DNA of 64,000 nucleotides from Sanguibacter suarezii NBRC 16159 (GCF_001552735.1 NZ_BCRT01000021.1:186001-250000), one strand, 5' to 3'; shown: positions 43,055-52,015, numbered from the stretch's first letter. A program made the numbers and translations. Notes: generated by a model from the sequence alone, not told the origin.

Positions 43055-44127
43055 GGATCGTGCACGCCATCTGCTCGGACGCCTTCGCCGGCGTGGAACG
43101 GCACGTGGCGCGCCTGGCCGCGGCGCAGGCAGCGGGCGGCGACGACGTCGTGGTGATCGGCGGGGCACGGACCGCCATGACCGCGGCCCTCGGTGACGAC
43201 GTCCGGCACCTGTCAGCCGCGACCGTGCGCGAGGCGGATGCGCACCTGCGGACCTGGGCACCGGCCGCGCACGTCGTGCACACGCACATGACGGCCGCCG
43301 AGGTGGCCGCGACGTGGGCCGCGCTGCGCCTGCCGGGCTCGGGGAGGTTCCCTCCCGTCGTCTCTACACGGCACTTCGCCCGTACCCGCGGCAGCGGGGC
43401 CACGAAGCTCCTCACCGCCGCGGCCGCCCGGCACCGGGTCGCCGCACAGATCTCCATCAGCCAGTACGTCGCGGACCACGTCGACGGCCCCAGCACGGTG
43501 GTGCACCCCGGGGTCGAGGACCGCCCGGACGGTCTGGCAGCCGCCCAGCGCGACCGCACCGTCCTCATCGTCCAGCGCCTGGAGGCGGAGAAGGCGACCG
43601 ACATGGGGATCGAGATCTTCGCCCGGTCTGGGCTCGCGGCCGACGGATGGCGGCTGGTCATCGCCGGCGACGGCGCCGAGCGTGCCCGCCTCGAGAACCT
43701 GGCCGCTCGCACCGGAGCGGGCCCCTGGGTGGAGTTCCTGGGTATGCGCGACGACACCGCGGCGCTCATGGCCCGCGCCGGTCTGCTGCTGGCCCCGTGC
43801 GAGGTCGAAGGGCTGGGGCTGAGCGTGCTGGAGGCGATGGCTGCTGGCCTGCCGGTGCTCGCCGCCGCCTCCGGAGGCCATCTGGAGACCCTCGCCGGGC
43901 TCGACGCGCAGGCCCTGTACCCGGTCACCACCGGTGACGCCCCCGGTGACACCCCTGGTGACGCCCCTGGTGGGATCGCTGCGGCGGCACACCGGCTCGC
44001 GGCCCTCGCCGCCGACGCACCACGCCGTGACGCCTACGCCCACCAGGCCCGCCAGGCGCAGCGGCTACGCTTCACCCCAACGGCTCAGGCCCGTCAGACG
44101 CACGCCGTCTACGAGGAGGTCTTGTGA
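43051..44127 (+). CDS. Glycosyltransferase family 4
   Basis: A 358-residue GT-B protein: MRIVHAICSDAFAGVERHVARLAAAQAAGG with the Gly-rich start, VVHTHMTAAEVAATWAALR, VVHPGVEDRPDGL, VLIVQRLEAEKATDMGIEIFARSGL, and LAPCEVEGLGLSVLEAMAAGLPVLAAASGGHLE with the E-x7-E motif. It opens with GTG inside the previous stop. Near residue 295 three 12-bp repeats code Gly-Asp-Ala/Thr-Pro blocks in a surface loop. It is translationally coupled on both sides within the plus-strand block. The sugar is unknown. Confidence 0.88.
   Translation: MRIVHAICSDAFAGVERHVARLAAAQAAGGDDVVVIGGARTAMTAALGDDVRHLSAATVREADAHLRTWAPAAHVVHTHMTAAEVAATWAALRLPGSGRFPPVVSTRHFARTRGSGATKLLTAAAARHRVAAQISISQYVADHVDGPSTVVHPGVEDRPDGLAAAQRDRTVLIVQRLEAEKATDMGIEIFARSGLAADGWRLVIAGDGAERARLENLAARTGAGPWVEFLGMRDDTAALMARAGLLLAPCEVEGLGLSVLEAMAAGLPVLAAASGGHLETLAGLDAQALYPVTTGDAPGDTPGDAPGGIAAAAHRLAALAADAPRRDAYAHQARQAQRLRFTPTAQARQTHAVYEEVL
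43933..43968 (+). repeat. 12-bp in-frame tandem repeat
   Basis: GGTGACGCCCCC, GGTGACACCCCT and GGTGACGCCCCT lie head to tail at 43933-43968. They code Gly-Asp-Ala/Thr-Pro three times in the C-terminal part of the GT4 protein; copy-number change would keep the frame. Confidence 0.85.
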
Positions 44128-45371
44128 CTCTGCGACTCCCGCCCTTCCTGCGACGGCCGCGCCGTTCTCCTGGCGCTCCGGGGCCGGACCACCCTGGGCA
44201 GGCACGGCGTCAGCTCGTCGTCGCGTCCCTGGAGGAGTGGGACCAGGTGTGGCGGCGCAACCAGTACCTCGTCGCGGGCCTGCTGCGCGCCGACCCGGAC
44301 CTGCGGGTGCTGTTCGTCGAGCCCGCCGTCGACCCGCTGCACGAGCTGCGGCGCGGCTTCCGCCCTCGGTGGGGCGGCGGGGTCCGCCAGGCCGGCCCCC
44401 TCGAGGGTGTGCAGCCCGGGCAGCTGTGGTTCTTCCGGCCGACCAAGCTCCTCCCGCGCAAGATCGACCGCCGGGCCGACGACCGGATCTCTGCGGCGGT
44501 GCGCCGGGCAGCCCGGCGCACCGGCCTCACCGACCCGGTGCTGTGGGTCAACGATCCCGCCGCGGCGAACCTGCTCGCCGCCACCGGGTGGACAGCGCTC
44601 TACGACATCACCGACGACTGGCTCGCCGCCCACCGCACACCGGACGAGCAGGCGCGGCTGATCGCCGACGAGGACCTGCTGCTGGCGCGGTGCGCGGCGG
44701 TGACGGTCTGCTCCCCTCACCTCGTCGAGACCAAGGGGGCCACCCGCCCGGTCGAGCTCATCACCAACGGCGTCGACGTGGACCGGTACCGGCGGCCGGT
44801 GCCGCGGCCGGCTGATCTGCCCGCCGGCCCGGTCGCCCTGTACCTGGGGACCGTGCACCGGGACCGCTTCGACATCGCGTCGCTCACGGCGACTGCCCGG
44901 GCGCTCGGCGCAGACGGCACGGCCGTGATCGTGGGGCCGGTGCTGGACCTGACCTCGGCGGAGTTCGAGAACCTCAAGGACGCCGGTGTGGTGCCGTTGG
45001 GCAGACGCACCTGGGAGGAGGTGCCGGCCTACCTCCAGCACGCCGACGTCCTGCTCGTCCCGCACCTGGTCAACCCCTTCACCGACAGCCTCGACCCGAT
45101 CAAGCTCTACGAGTACCGCGCGGTCGGCCATCCCGTGGTGTCGACCCCGGTGGCCGGCTTCCGTGACAGCGGCGACCCCCGCGTGTCGGTCGCCCCGGCG
45201 GTCGACTATCCGCAGGAGGTCCGGCGGGTGCTGCTGGATGCCCACGCCCGCCATGCCCGAGGGACAGCGGACACTGTCCGCGACGACGACATCCCGACCT
45301 GGGACGGTCAGGTGGACAGAATGGCGGCGGTCATCGACCGCGTCCGGCAGCACTCAGCCATACACCGGTGA
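44124..45371 (+). CDS. Glycosyltransferase (GT4-like, TuaH-related)
   Basis: A 415-residue GT-B-like transferase. It has LVVASLEEWDQVWRRNQYLVAGLL, VLFVEPAVDPLHEL, ALYDITDDWLAAH (typical of the TuaH/teichuronic-acid type), VCSPHLVETKG, ITNGVDVDRYRRPVP, and the donor region YLQHADVLLVPHLVNPFTDSLDPIKLYEYRAVGHPVVST. The GTG start lies inside the upstream stop codon. It is the last gene of the block, and its final 41 bases overlap the end of the opposite GT4 gene. The similarity to TuaH is by motif only. Confidence 0.83.
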   Translation: MTLRLPPFLRRPRRSPGAPGPDHPGQARRQLVVASLEEWDQVWRRNQYLVAGLLRADPDLRVLFVEPAVDPLHELRRGFRPRWGGGVRQAGPLEGVQPGQLWFFRPTKLLPRKIDRRADDRISAAVRRAARRTGLTDPVLWVNDPAAANLLAATGWTALYDITDDWLAAHRTPDEQARLIADEDLLLARCAAVTVCSPHLVETKGATRPVELITNGVDVDRYRRPVPRPADLPAGPVALYLGTVHRDRFDIASLTATARALGADGTAVIVGPVLDLTSAEFENLKDAGVVPLGRRTWEEVPAYLQHADVLLVPHLVNPFTDSLDPIKLYEYRAVGHPVVSTPVAGFRDSGDPRVSVAPAVDYPQEVRRVLLDAHARHARGTADTVRDDDIPTWDGQVDRMAAVIDRVRQHSAIHR

Positions 45372-46587
45372 GGTCCCGGGCTGTGCCTGCGACGGGGAAC
45401 CGCGCCGTGGCCCAGCGGTGCGCGGCCTCGGCGCGCTCGGCGGAACGGGCTGCGTCGTCGAGCACGTCGAGGACGGCTGCTGCGAGGGCTGCGGGATCGC
45501 CTGGTGGGACGAGCAGCCCGCGGGCCGGGGTGCCGGATCCGACACCTGCGCCGTCGTCGTCCTCGCCGTCGTCGTCCTCGACGATCTCGGTGACCCCGCC
45601 GCCCCGGGTGGCCACGACCGGGACACCGCGGATCATCGCCTCGACGATGACCTGACCGAAGGGCTCAGGGACCGGTGAGGCGTGGACGAAGACGCTCACC
45701 CGGTCGAGCTCGGCGGCGGTGTCGTCGGTGAAGTCCACCCAGGTGATCTGCTCGCTGACGCCCAGGCTCTCGGCCTCGGCACGGACCTGGGCTGCGTAGT
45801 CCTCGCCGCCGAACATCGCCGCGCCGACGATCCGCACACGCGCCTGCGGGTAGCGGGCCAGGATCGTGGGCGCCGCCCGGACCAGCTCGAGCTGTCCCTT
45901 GGTCGGGCTGATCCGGCCGATCATCGCCACGACCGGACTCCCCGTCGCGGCCGGGTCTCGTCGCTCTCCGGCCGCGAGCGCCTGCTCGGGGGCGTAGCCC
46001 GGGTAGATGACGGTGCTGGGCACCGGCAGGGTGGCAGCGGTCGCGCGGGAGTTGGTGACCACCTGAGCCGGCAGCCGGGAGGCGAAGCGGACCAGGCGCA
46101 CCATCGAGCCCGGCAGGTAGTCCGCGCTGATCCGGTCGTGCACGTGCCACACCAGCGGCCGGCGCGCCGACCACGCCGGGACCACCCCGAGCAGGTCCGC
46201 CTTGAGGGAGGTGGTGTGCACCACGTCAGGACGCAGGGCACGCACCCGCCGCGTGAGGCGGACCATGAACGGCACCATCCCCAGCAGCCGCACGACGCGG
46301 GACAGGGAGACCGGCGCCGCGCTGTGCCGGTCGAGACGGGCGACGGCGGGGTCCAGCGGAAGCACCTCGACCGGCACTCCCAGCGCCTCGAGCCGCGAGC
46401 GCAACGGCCCCTCGGCGAAGAGCAGCACGCGGACCTGTACCTGGGGGCCGAGGGCGGCGCAGGCCCGCACGAGGGCGAGCTCGGCGCCACCGAGCTCACC
46501 GGTGTGGTCCAGGACGAGCACCCGGACGGGGCGGGCCGGCGCGCCGGACCCTGAGCCCCCGGCCAGCACCTCCGCCCGTGCTGTCAT
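45331..46587 (-). CDS. Glycosyltransferase family 4
   Basis: A 418-residue GT-B transferase: RVLVLDHTGELGGAELALVRACAAL, DVVHTTSLKADLLGVVPAW, VIYPGYAPEQALA, VVAMIGRISPTKGQLELVRAAP, and VFVHASPVPEPFGQVIVEAMIRGVPVVATRGGG with the E-x7-E donor site. An acidic insertion (VEDDDGEDDDGAG) stands near residue 348, after the donor motif. The start overlaps the Wzc-like stop by ATGA, so it is the third gene of a minus-strand unit. It is convergent with the plus-strand block and overlaps it by 41 bases. Confidence 0.88.
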   Translation of the reverse strand: MTARAEVLAGGSGSGAPARPVRVLVLDHTGELGGAELALVRACAALGPQVQVRVLLFAEGPLRSRLEALGVPVEVLPLDPAVARLDRHSAAPVSLSRVVRLLGMVPFMVRLTRRVRALRPDVVHTTSLKADLLGVVPAWSARRPLVWHVHDRISADYLPGSMVRLVRFASRLPAQVVTNSRATAATLPVPSTVIYPGYAPEQALAAGERRDPAATGSPVVAMIGRISPTKGQLELVRAAPTILARYPQARVRIVGAAMFGGEDYAAQVRAEAESLGVSEQITWVDFTDDTAAELDRVSVFVHASPVPEPFGQVIVEAMIRGVPVVATRGGGVTEIVEDDDGEDDDGAGVGSGTPARGLLVPPGDPAALAAAVLDVLDDAARSAERAEAAHRWATARFPVAGTARDLTGVWLSAAGRGR

Positions 46588-48377
46588 CGGCTGTGCGGGC
46601 TCTCCTGGGCGGGCTGCCCGGCGGGCTCGACCGCGTCGCCACCGGGCTTGCCGCCGGCGCCCGGCCGGCCCTTCCCGACGGTGCTGACCTTGCCTGCCTG
46701 CTTCCCCGGCGCGCTCGCGCTGCTCGGCGACGCCGTCTCGGTCGCCTCCTCACGGGCCGACGTCTCGTCGGCGGCCTGCTGGGCCTCGCGTGCCCGCTGC
46801 TCGTCGCGCGCGCGTCGCTCGTCGAGGCCGAGCCGGTCACCGATGTCGCGGTCCTCTTCCGCCTCGTCCACCGGCCGGGAGCTGAGCGGCCAGCGCGGAC
46901 CGCTCGGCTCGGCGTCGCCGTAGGTGGAGGCGTACAGCATCCGCCGGCTGCTGCGGACGCCGGTCAGCACCACACCGGTGATCGCGATGTTGTTGATCTG
47001 CAGTCGTGCGACAGCCTCGGTGAGCACCTTGCGCGCGGTGCGCCCCACCGAGGCGACCAGCACCGTGCCGTCTGCGTAGCCGCCGAGGATGGTGGCGTCG
47101 GCCGCGGCGAGCACCGGCGGCGCGTCGACGACCACCACCTCGGTGCTGGCCCGCAGGCCGTCGAGGATCTGCCGGGCACGGGCGGAGGCGAGGTAGTCGG
47201 CGGGGTCCATCCCCTCCTCGGCGAGGACGACGGCGCTGAGGTTGGGCACGGGGGTGGGACGAGGTTCCGCGTCTGGGCCGGACCAGTCGGCGGGGGCCGG
47301 CAGCAGCGAGTCGAGCTGGGGGCGGCGCAGGTCGCCGGAGACGATGATGGTCCGCCGCCCGCTCAGTGCGAAGGAGGCGGCGAGGTTGGCTGCCACGAAG
47401 GACCGGGCGATGCGCGGGTCCGTCGCGGTGACCACGACGACCATGTGGTCCATCCCGGAGAGGGACACCTGCACAGCCGTGCGCAGCTCACGGATCGACT
47501 CCGTGAAGGGGAGGGCGACCTTGCTGGAGACCGGGAGCTGGTGCGAGGTGCGGAACCGGCGCTCGGCCGACCGCACCCCGGTGAGCTCGGCCAGCACCGG
47601 CACCCCGGTGAGCCAGCGAGCCTCGTCCGCCGAGCGCACCCGCACGTCGAGGCTGCGCCGGATGAAGGCTAGGCCGATGCCTGCCAGCAGACCCGCCAGC
47701 ACGGCGATGAGGATGATCAGGGCGCTGCTCAGCCCCACCGGGTCGGCGCTCACTGCGGAACGCTCGACCAACCCCGGGGACACGATCGAGTTGAGGATGT
47801 TCGCCTGGGTCACCAGGGCCTGGTACCCGGCGACGATCGACTCCTGCTCGGCGGTGGCGAGCGGGTCGGCCGGGTCGAGGACCAGCCGGGCGCGCACCCC
47901 TTGGATCTGCGTGCTCAGGGCGACCTTCTGGGCCTCGATCGCCGCCACCTGTTCGTCGCGCAGGGTGTCGAGCTGGGCCACGTAGGCGTTCGCGACGGCG
48001 TTCGCCACCGCGACGGCCTCGTCGCCCTCCGCGGCGGTCGCGGTGATGTTGACGAAGCGTCCGTCCTCGTCCCCGGGCTCGACCGTGATCGTGTCCGCCA
48101 GCGCCTCCAGGTCACCGGTGTAGCCGAGCGCCGTGGCCGCCGTCTGGATGACGATCTCCGAGGTCACGTCCTCGGGGCTGGAGGCCACCGTCACGACGTC
48201 GGTCTCCCCGCTGTCCCGCGGGGAGGTGGCCGTCATGAGCTCGACCGTGGCGGTCGCCGCGTAGCTGTCGTCCCGGCGGTCGAGATAGAGCATCGCGCCC
48301 GCGACGACGACGACCATCGCCGCCAGGACGAGGTACTTGCCCTCCCGAATGATGCGGATGAACTCTCGGATCGTCAT
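46584..48377 (-). CDS. Wzz/Wzc-like chain-length protein with decayed tyrosine-kinase domain
   Basis: A 597-residue membrane protein laid out like a polysaccharide co-polymerase. TM1 is near 14-32 and an extracytoplasmic Wzz part covers about 35-210. TM2 is near 217-239, and a cytosolic BY-kinase-like domain lies near 285-480. The kinase P-loop is lost: where GxxxGKS/T is expected the sequence is TATDPRIARSFVAANLA (about 317-333). The Walker A' motif is IIVSGDLRRP, so its first Asp is missing too; Walker B VVVVDAPPVLAAADA remains. The last tyrosine is at about 476, and the following 120-residue tail, Ala/Glu/Gly-rich, has no tyrosine cluster. It is flanked and overlapped by two GT4 genes. It probably controls chain length without kinase activity. 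Confidence 0.85.
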   Translation of the reverse strand: MTIREFIRIIREGKYLVLAAMVVVVAGAMLYLDRRDDSYAATATVELMTATSPRDSGETDVVTVASSPEDVTSEIVIQTAATALGYTGDLEALADTITVEPGDEDGRFVNITATAAEGDEAVAVANAVANAYVAQLDTLRDEQVAAIEAQKVALSTQIQGVRARLVLDPADPLATAEQESIVAGYQALVTQANILNSIVSPGLVERSAVSADPVGLSSALIILIAVLAGLLAGIGLAFIRRSLDVRVRSADEARWLTGVPVLAELTGVRSAERRFRTSHQLPVSSKVALPFTESIRELRTAVQVSLSGMDHMVVVVTATDPRIARSFVAANLAASFALSGRRTIIVSGDLRRPQLDSLLPAPADWSGPDAEPRPTPVPNLSAVVLAEEGMDPADYLASARARQILDGLRASTEVVVVDAPPVLAAADATILGGYADGTVLVASVGRTARKVLTEAVARLQINNIAITGVVLTGVRSSRRMLYASTYGDAEPSGPRWPLSSRPVDEAEEDRDIGDRLGLDERRARDEQRAREAQQAADETSAREEATETASPSSASAPGKQAGKVSTVGKGRPGAGGKPGGDAVEPAGQPAQESPHSR

Positions 48378-49624
48378 GCGGTCCTGCCTTCCTGGCCTCG
48401 CGCTGCGCCTAACAGTGTCTGCTCCTCGACGAGCTCACGCAGACGGGCCGTGAACCGCTGAGCGCCGAAGGTCTCGGCATGGTCGACCAGTGCTGAGCGG
48501 TCCCACCGGGTCGCGAGCGCCTCGGTGAGGGCTCGGGCGATGTTCTCCCCGTGGGGCAGGTCGAAGAACACTCCGGTAGTTCCTTCGACGACGGTATCCA
48601 GATACCCGCCGTCGCGCAGGACGACGGAGGGCCGTCCGAAGGTGGCCGCCTCGAGCGGGGAGAGGCCGTAGTCCTCGTAGGAGGCGGCGACGAGCGCCGC
48701 GCACCCCTGGTAGAGCCAGCGCAGCTCGGCGTCGGGCACCCTGCCCAGCAGCACGACGTTGCGCAGGCCGGTCGCGGCGAGGATCGCCTGCAGCCGGGGG
48801 CGGTCCGGGCCGTCACCGACCACCACGACGCCCCGGTCCGGGTGCGAGGCCGCAGCCTCGATGACGACGTCGACGTTCTTGTAAGGCAGCAGCCGCGCCA
48901 CGCACAGCACGAAGGCGCCGGGCGAGGCCAGCTCCGCGGGCAGCGCGTCGAGCCTGGCCGGGCGCTGCTGCTCACCGGCGGCCGGCAGCGCCGGCGGCGG
49001 CGCGAGGACCTCGGCGTCGATGCCGTAGGCGGCGCGGACCGCCTCGCGCGTCACGGTCGAGTTCGCCAGGTAGACGTCCGCGCTCAGGGCCGCCCGCCGG
49101 TCCCAGCCGCGCAACGGTGCGGCGACCGCGCCGAGCGCCCCGCTCACCGCGTACCGGCGGGCCCGCTGGGCGGGCGACTCCCCGGCCTTGCCCGTCCCCA
49201 GGTACCGGTCGCGCTGGTAGAGCCAGCGGGCGGGGGCATGGCAGTAGACGATCTTGCGGCCGTCGGTGGGGAAGCCGTGCGCCCAGCCGGTCGAGCTCGC
49301 GAGCACGACGTCGGCTTCGATGGGCGAGGTGGAGACCGCGCGGGCCAGGAAGGGCAGCGCACGGCGGTGGTCGCGGCGCAGCGCGCCGAAGCGGTTGAGC
49401 CGGGTGACCCGCAGGTCAAGACCGGCCATCTCGGGAAAGGTCCGGTCCCGGTCGTAGAGAGTCGTGTAGAGCGGGGCGTCCGGGAAGGCACCGGCCATGA
49501 TGAGCGCGACCCGCTCGGCCCCGCCGCGCTGGGTGGCGTAGTCGTGGGCGAGCGCGATCGGGCTGCGTCCGGAGGCGGGGGCCTCGGGCGCGCCTGGAGA
49601 CTCTGACCTGCTAGGACCTGTCAT
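48374..49624 (-). CDS. Glycosyltransferase family 4
   Basis: A 416-residue GT-B transferase: IALAHDYATQRGGAERVALIMAGAFPDAPLYTTLYD, VVLASSTGWAHGF and KIVYCHAPARWLYQRDRYLG. FVLCVARLLPYKNVDVVIEAA follows, then LVAASYEDYGLSPLEAATFGRPSVVLRDGGYLDTV at the donor site. GAGGTAGGCC precedes the ATG at 49622-49624. It opens the minus-strand unit with the Wzc-like gene (ATGA overlap) and the second GT4. It marks the end of the glycan region; pth follows after 99 bases with no visible hairpin. The long extra frames on the opposite strand are ignored. Confidence 0.88.
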   Translation of the reverse strand: MTGPSRSESPGAPEAPASGRSPIALAHDYATQRGGAERVALIMAGAFPDAPLYTTLYDRDRTFPEMAGLDLRVTRLNRFGALRRDHRRALPFLARAVSTSPIEADVVLASSTGWAHGFPTDGRKIVYCHAPARWLYQRDRYLGTGKAGESPAQRARRYAVSGALGAVAAPLRGWDRRAALSADVYLANSTVTREAVRAAYGIDAEVLAPPPALPAAGEQQRPARLDALPAELASPGAFVLCVARLLPYKNVDVVIEAAASHPDRGVVVVGDGPDRPRLQAILAATGLRNVVLLGRVPDAELRWLYQGCAALVAASYEDYGLSPLEAATFGRPSVVLRDGGYLDTVVEGTTGVFFDLPHGENIARALTEALATRWDRSALVDHAETFGAQRFTARLRELVEEQTLLGAARGQEGRTA

Positions 49625-49723
49625 GGCCTACCTCGTCGTGGCTGGCTCTGATCGTAAGACAGTCACGACCGGACAACCCGCGCACCGCAGAAGTTCACCC
49701 GCGAGGCACCGCGGGCCCCTGGG

Positions 49724-50323
49724 TCAGGCCTTCGTGTGGAACTTCAGCTGGGCCTTGACGAGCCCTTCGGTGAGGATGAGCTCGACGGCGTCCGCGGCGT
49801 CGTCGAGCAGGAAGGGCAGCTCTTTGCGCTCGGTGGGCGTGAAGTCCTTGAGGACGAAGTCCGCGGTGTCCATGCGGCCGGGAGGACGCCCCACCCCGGT
49901 GCGGACCCGGACGTAGTCCTTGGTGCCCAGCGCCTTGGTGATGTCCCGCAGGCCGTTGTGCCCGCCCTCGCCGCCGCCGATCTTGCACCGCACGTCGCCG
50001 AAGGGGATGTCCAGCTCGTCGTGGACGACGAGCACGTGGGAAGGGTCGACCTGGAAGTACTGGGCGAGGGAGGCGACGGGGCCGCCCGAGGTGTTCATGT
50101 ACGTCGTCGGCTTGGCGAGGATCACCCGCGGGCCGGGCACCCCGCCCGGCAGCACCCCGAGCCGCGCCTGCGCGACGACGGCGCGCGAGCGGTGCGCGGA
50201 GAAGGACGCGCCGCACCGGCCGGCGAGCACGTCGAGGACCATCTGTCCGACGTTGTGCCGGTTGCCTGCGTACTGCGCGCCTGGGTTGCCCAGACCAACG
50301 ACGAGCCAGAGGTCATCGGACAT
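49724..50323 (-). CDS. pth: Peptidyl-tRNA hydrolase
   Basis: Releases peptides from peptidyl-tRNA that has dropped off the ribosome. The 199 residues contain all expected residues: LVVGLGNPGAQYAGNRHNVG (catalytic His), AKPTTYMNTSGGPVA (Asn), VVHDELDIPFGDVRCKIGGGEGGHNGLRDI (Asp and Asn) and VGRPPGRMDTADFVL. The ATG at 50321-50323 follows AGGAAG; the 41-codon upstream extension is not needed. It lies downstream of rplY, past that gene's terminator hairpin, the usual actinobacterial pairing. Confidence 0.97.
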   Translation of the reverse strand: MSDDLWLVVGLGNPGAQYAGNRHNVGQMVLDVLAGRCGASFSAHRSRAVVAQARLGVLPGGVPGPRVILAKPTTYMNTSGGPVASLAQYFQVDPSHVLVVHDELDIPFGDVRCKIGGGEGGHNGLRDITKALGTKDYVRVRTGVGRPPGRMDTADFVLKDFTPTERKELPFLLDDAADAVELILTEGLVKAQLKFHTKA

Positions 50324-50434
50324 GCGTGCACTTCCTGTCCTGGGCGCATCGTCGTGCGCCCGCTGTGGTTCCGATCTGCGCCGGACGCCCGCGGTGCGTC
50401 CGGCGGTGCTGCCCGCTCCCCTGCCCGACGACGA

Positions 50435-50464
50435 GGCGCCCGGCACCGTAGGGTGCCGGGCGCC
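50435..50464 (-). terminator. Terminator hairpin after rplY
   Basis: A perfect 13-bp stem, GGCGCCCGGCACC (50435-50447) with GGTGCCGGGCGCC (50452-50464), around the four-base loop GTAG. It starts 38 bases after the rplY stop and lies before the pth start. No T-run. Some read-through into pth is likely needed unless pth has its own promoter. Confidence 0.75.
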
Positions 50465-50502
50465 AGGTCAACGCGTCAGGAGAGGCGCTGGTGCGAAGAA
50501 GA

Positions 50503-51117
50503 TCAGGCCTTCTCAGCGGCGGAGGCGGCAGACTGGGTCGCGGAGACCTCAGCGGCAGCAGCCTCGTCAGCGGAGTTGTCCTGAGGAGCCGAGACGAGGA
50601 CGACGTCCGCGTCGGGCTCGGTGATGAGGGTCGAGCCCTCGGGGAGGATGAGGTCGCGGGCGTAGACGACCGAGCCGGCGGCGAAGCCGTCGACGTTGGC
50701 CTCGATCGAGGTCGGGATCGCGGTGGCGAGAGCCTCGATGAGGACGGTCTGCGCCTCGAAGATGATGATGGTGCCGGGCTGGGCCTCGCCGGTGACGTGC
50801 ACGGAGACCTCGACCTCGACCTTCTCGCCCTTGCGGACGATGAGCAGGTCGACGTGCTCGATGACCTGCTTGACCGGGTCACGCTGGATGTCCTTGGCCA
50901 GAGCCAGCTGGATCTCACCGTCGAGGTCGATCTCCAGGAGCGCGTTCTGCTGCTTCAGGGCCAGCATGGTCTGGTGGCCGGGGAGGGCGACGTGGACCGG
51001 AGCGGTCCCGTGCCCGTAGAGCACGGCGGGGATCTGGTGGTTGCGGCGGATGCGGCGAGCCGCGCCCTTGCCGAACTCGGTGCGGGCCTCGGCGACGAGC
51101 TTGTTCTTGTCAGACAC
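50503..51117 (-). CDS. rplY: Ribosomal protein L25, CTC-type two-domain form
   Basis: Binds 5S rRNA in the 50S subunit; the CTC form has an extra C-terminal domain linked to general stress in other bacteria. The 204 residues start KLVAEARTEFGKGAARRIRRNHQIPAVLYGHG, the L25 core, followed by the beta-rich CTC domain (EVEVSVHVTGEAQPGTIIIFE, IPTSIEANVDGFAAGS). The tail is Ala/Glu/Ser-rich. The GTG at 51115-51117 has GGAG eight bases upstream. It sits between prs and pth in the standard actinobacterial order, with a SIMPL-domain gene inserted before it. Confidence 0.95.
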   Translation of the reverse strand: MSDKNKLVAEARTEFGKGAARRIRRNHQIPAVLYGHGTAPVHVALPGHQTMLALKQQNALLEIDLDGEIQLALAKDIQRDPVKQVIEHVDLLIVRKGEKVEVEVSVHVTGEAQPGTIIIFEAQTVLIEALATAIPTSIEANVDGFAAGSVVYARDLILPEGSTLITEPDADVVLVSAPQDNSADEAAAAEVSATQSAASAAEKA

Positions 51118-51355
51118 GTGGAACTCCAGGGAAGGTGTTGGGGCCGACGGCCAGTGGGAAGCAGTCGGCTGTCACCTGGGGGCACAGAGTGCGAAGCTGC
51201 CTCCAGGAACGGGCGGTGCATCGGCGCGGGACACATGACGGACGCGCGAACTGCGACCGCCCAGTCGATTACGGAGGTCTGAACCGTCCTTGACCGCCGG
51301 ATCTCATCCGGCCCGTCAGACGTCCCTCGCCGAGGCAACCTGGCCAATATACCCG

Positions 51356-52015
51356 TCAGGGTGCCTCGTCGTCGAACGCCCACCGCACGGTCACCACGGC
51401 GGCGATCTCCTGGGTGCCGGCGTCCACCCCGAAGGAGCCCCCGACCGGGTCCGCCCGCATGGCCATCATCCGGGGCGCAGCCCCTCCCCCGCCTCCCTCG
51501 ACGAGGTCGACCACCCTGCCCAGCCGGCGTCCCGCCAGACCGGCGAGCTGCTCGGCCTTGGCGCGGGCGTCGGCGAAGGCACGCTCACGGGCCAGGGGCA
51601 GGCTCTGGGCCGGGTCACCGACCCGCAGGTGCATGGACTCCAGCTGCGCCACCGGCCCGGCGGCTGCCAGAGCGAGGCGCACCGCCTGCCCCGCCGCCTC
51701 GACGTCACGCAGCACGGCGCGCAGCGTGAGCCGTGCTGTGGTGCGCGGCTCACCGGACTCCGGTCGCTCGGTCCACGTGGACGACTGCGCGGTGCCCAGG
51801 TCCTCAGGAGCCACGGCGGAGGTCAGCAGGCTCGCCCGGGCGGCGGCCAGGCCGGCCGCGGCGGCGTCGATGGCCTGCTGCACGTCCGCGGCCGTGGCCT
51901 GGGCGCCGAGCTCGATCTGCACCACGTCCGGCACGGCGTCGACCACCCCGCTCCCGGTGACGGTGATCCCCTCGCCGGCGTGGCGGCGGCCTTCGTGCTC
52001 GTCCTGGTGTCCCAT
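51356..52015 (-). CDS. SIMPL-domain (DUF541) protein
   Basis: A 219-residue member of the SIMPL/DUF541 family, whose members include E. coli YggE; the molecular function is unclear. The N-terminus GITVTGSGVVDAVPDVVQIELGAQATA and the conserved RERAFADARAKAEQLAGLAGRRLGRVVDLVEGG segment identify it. The typical signal peptide of periplasmic relatives is absent, so it is probably cytosolic. The ATG at 52013-52015 was chosen because the family fold starts soon after. It lies between prs and rplY; the gaps on each side exceed 180 bases. Confidence 0.85.
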   Translation of the reverse strand: MGHQDEHEGRRHAGEGITVTGSGVVDAVPDVVQIELGAQATAADVQQAIDAAAAGLAAARASLLTSAVAPEDLGTAQSSTWTERPESGEPRTTARLTLRAVLRDVEAAGQAVRLALAAAGPVAQLESMHLRVGDPAQSLPLARERAFADARAKAEQLAGLAGRRLGRVVDLVEGGGGGAAPRMMAMRADPVGGSFGVDAGTQEIAAVVTVRWAFDDEAP

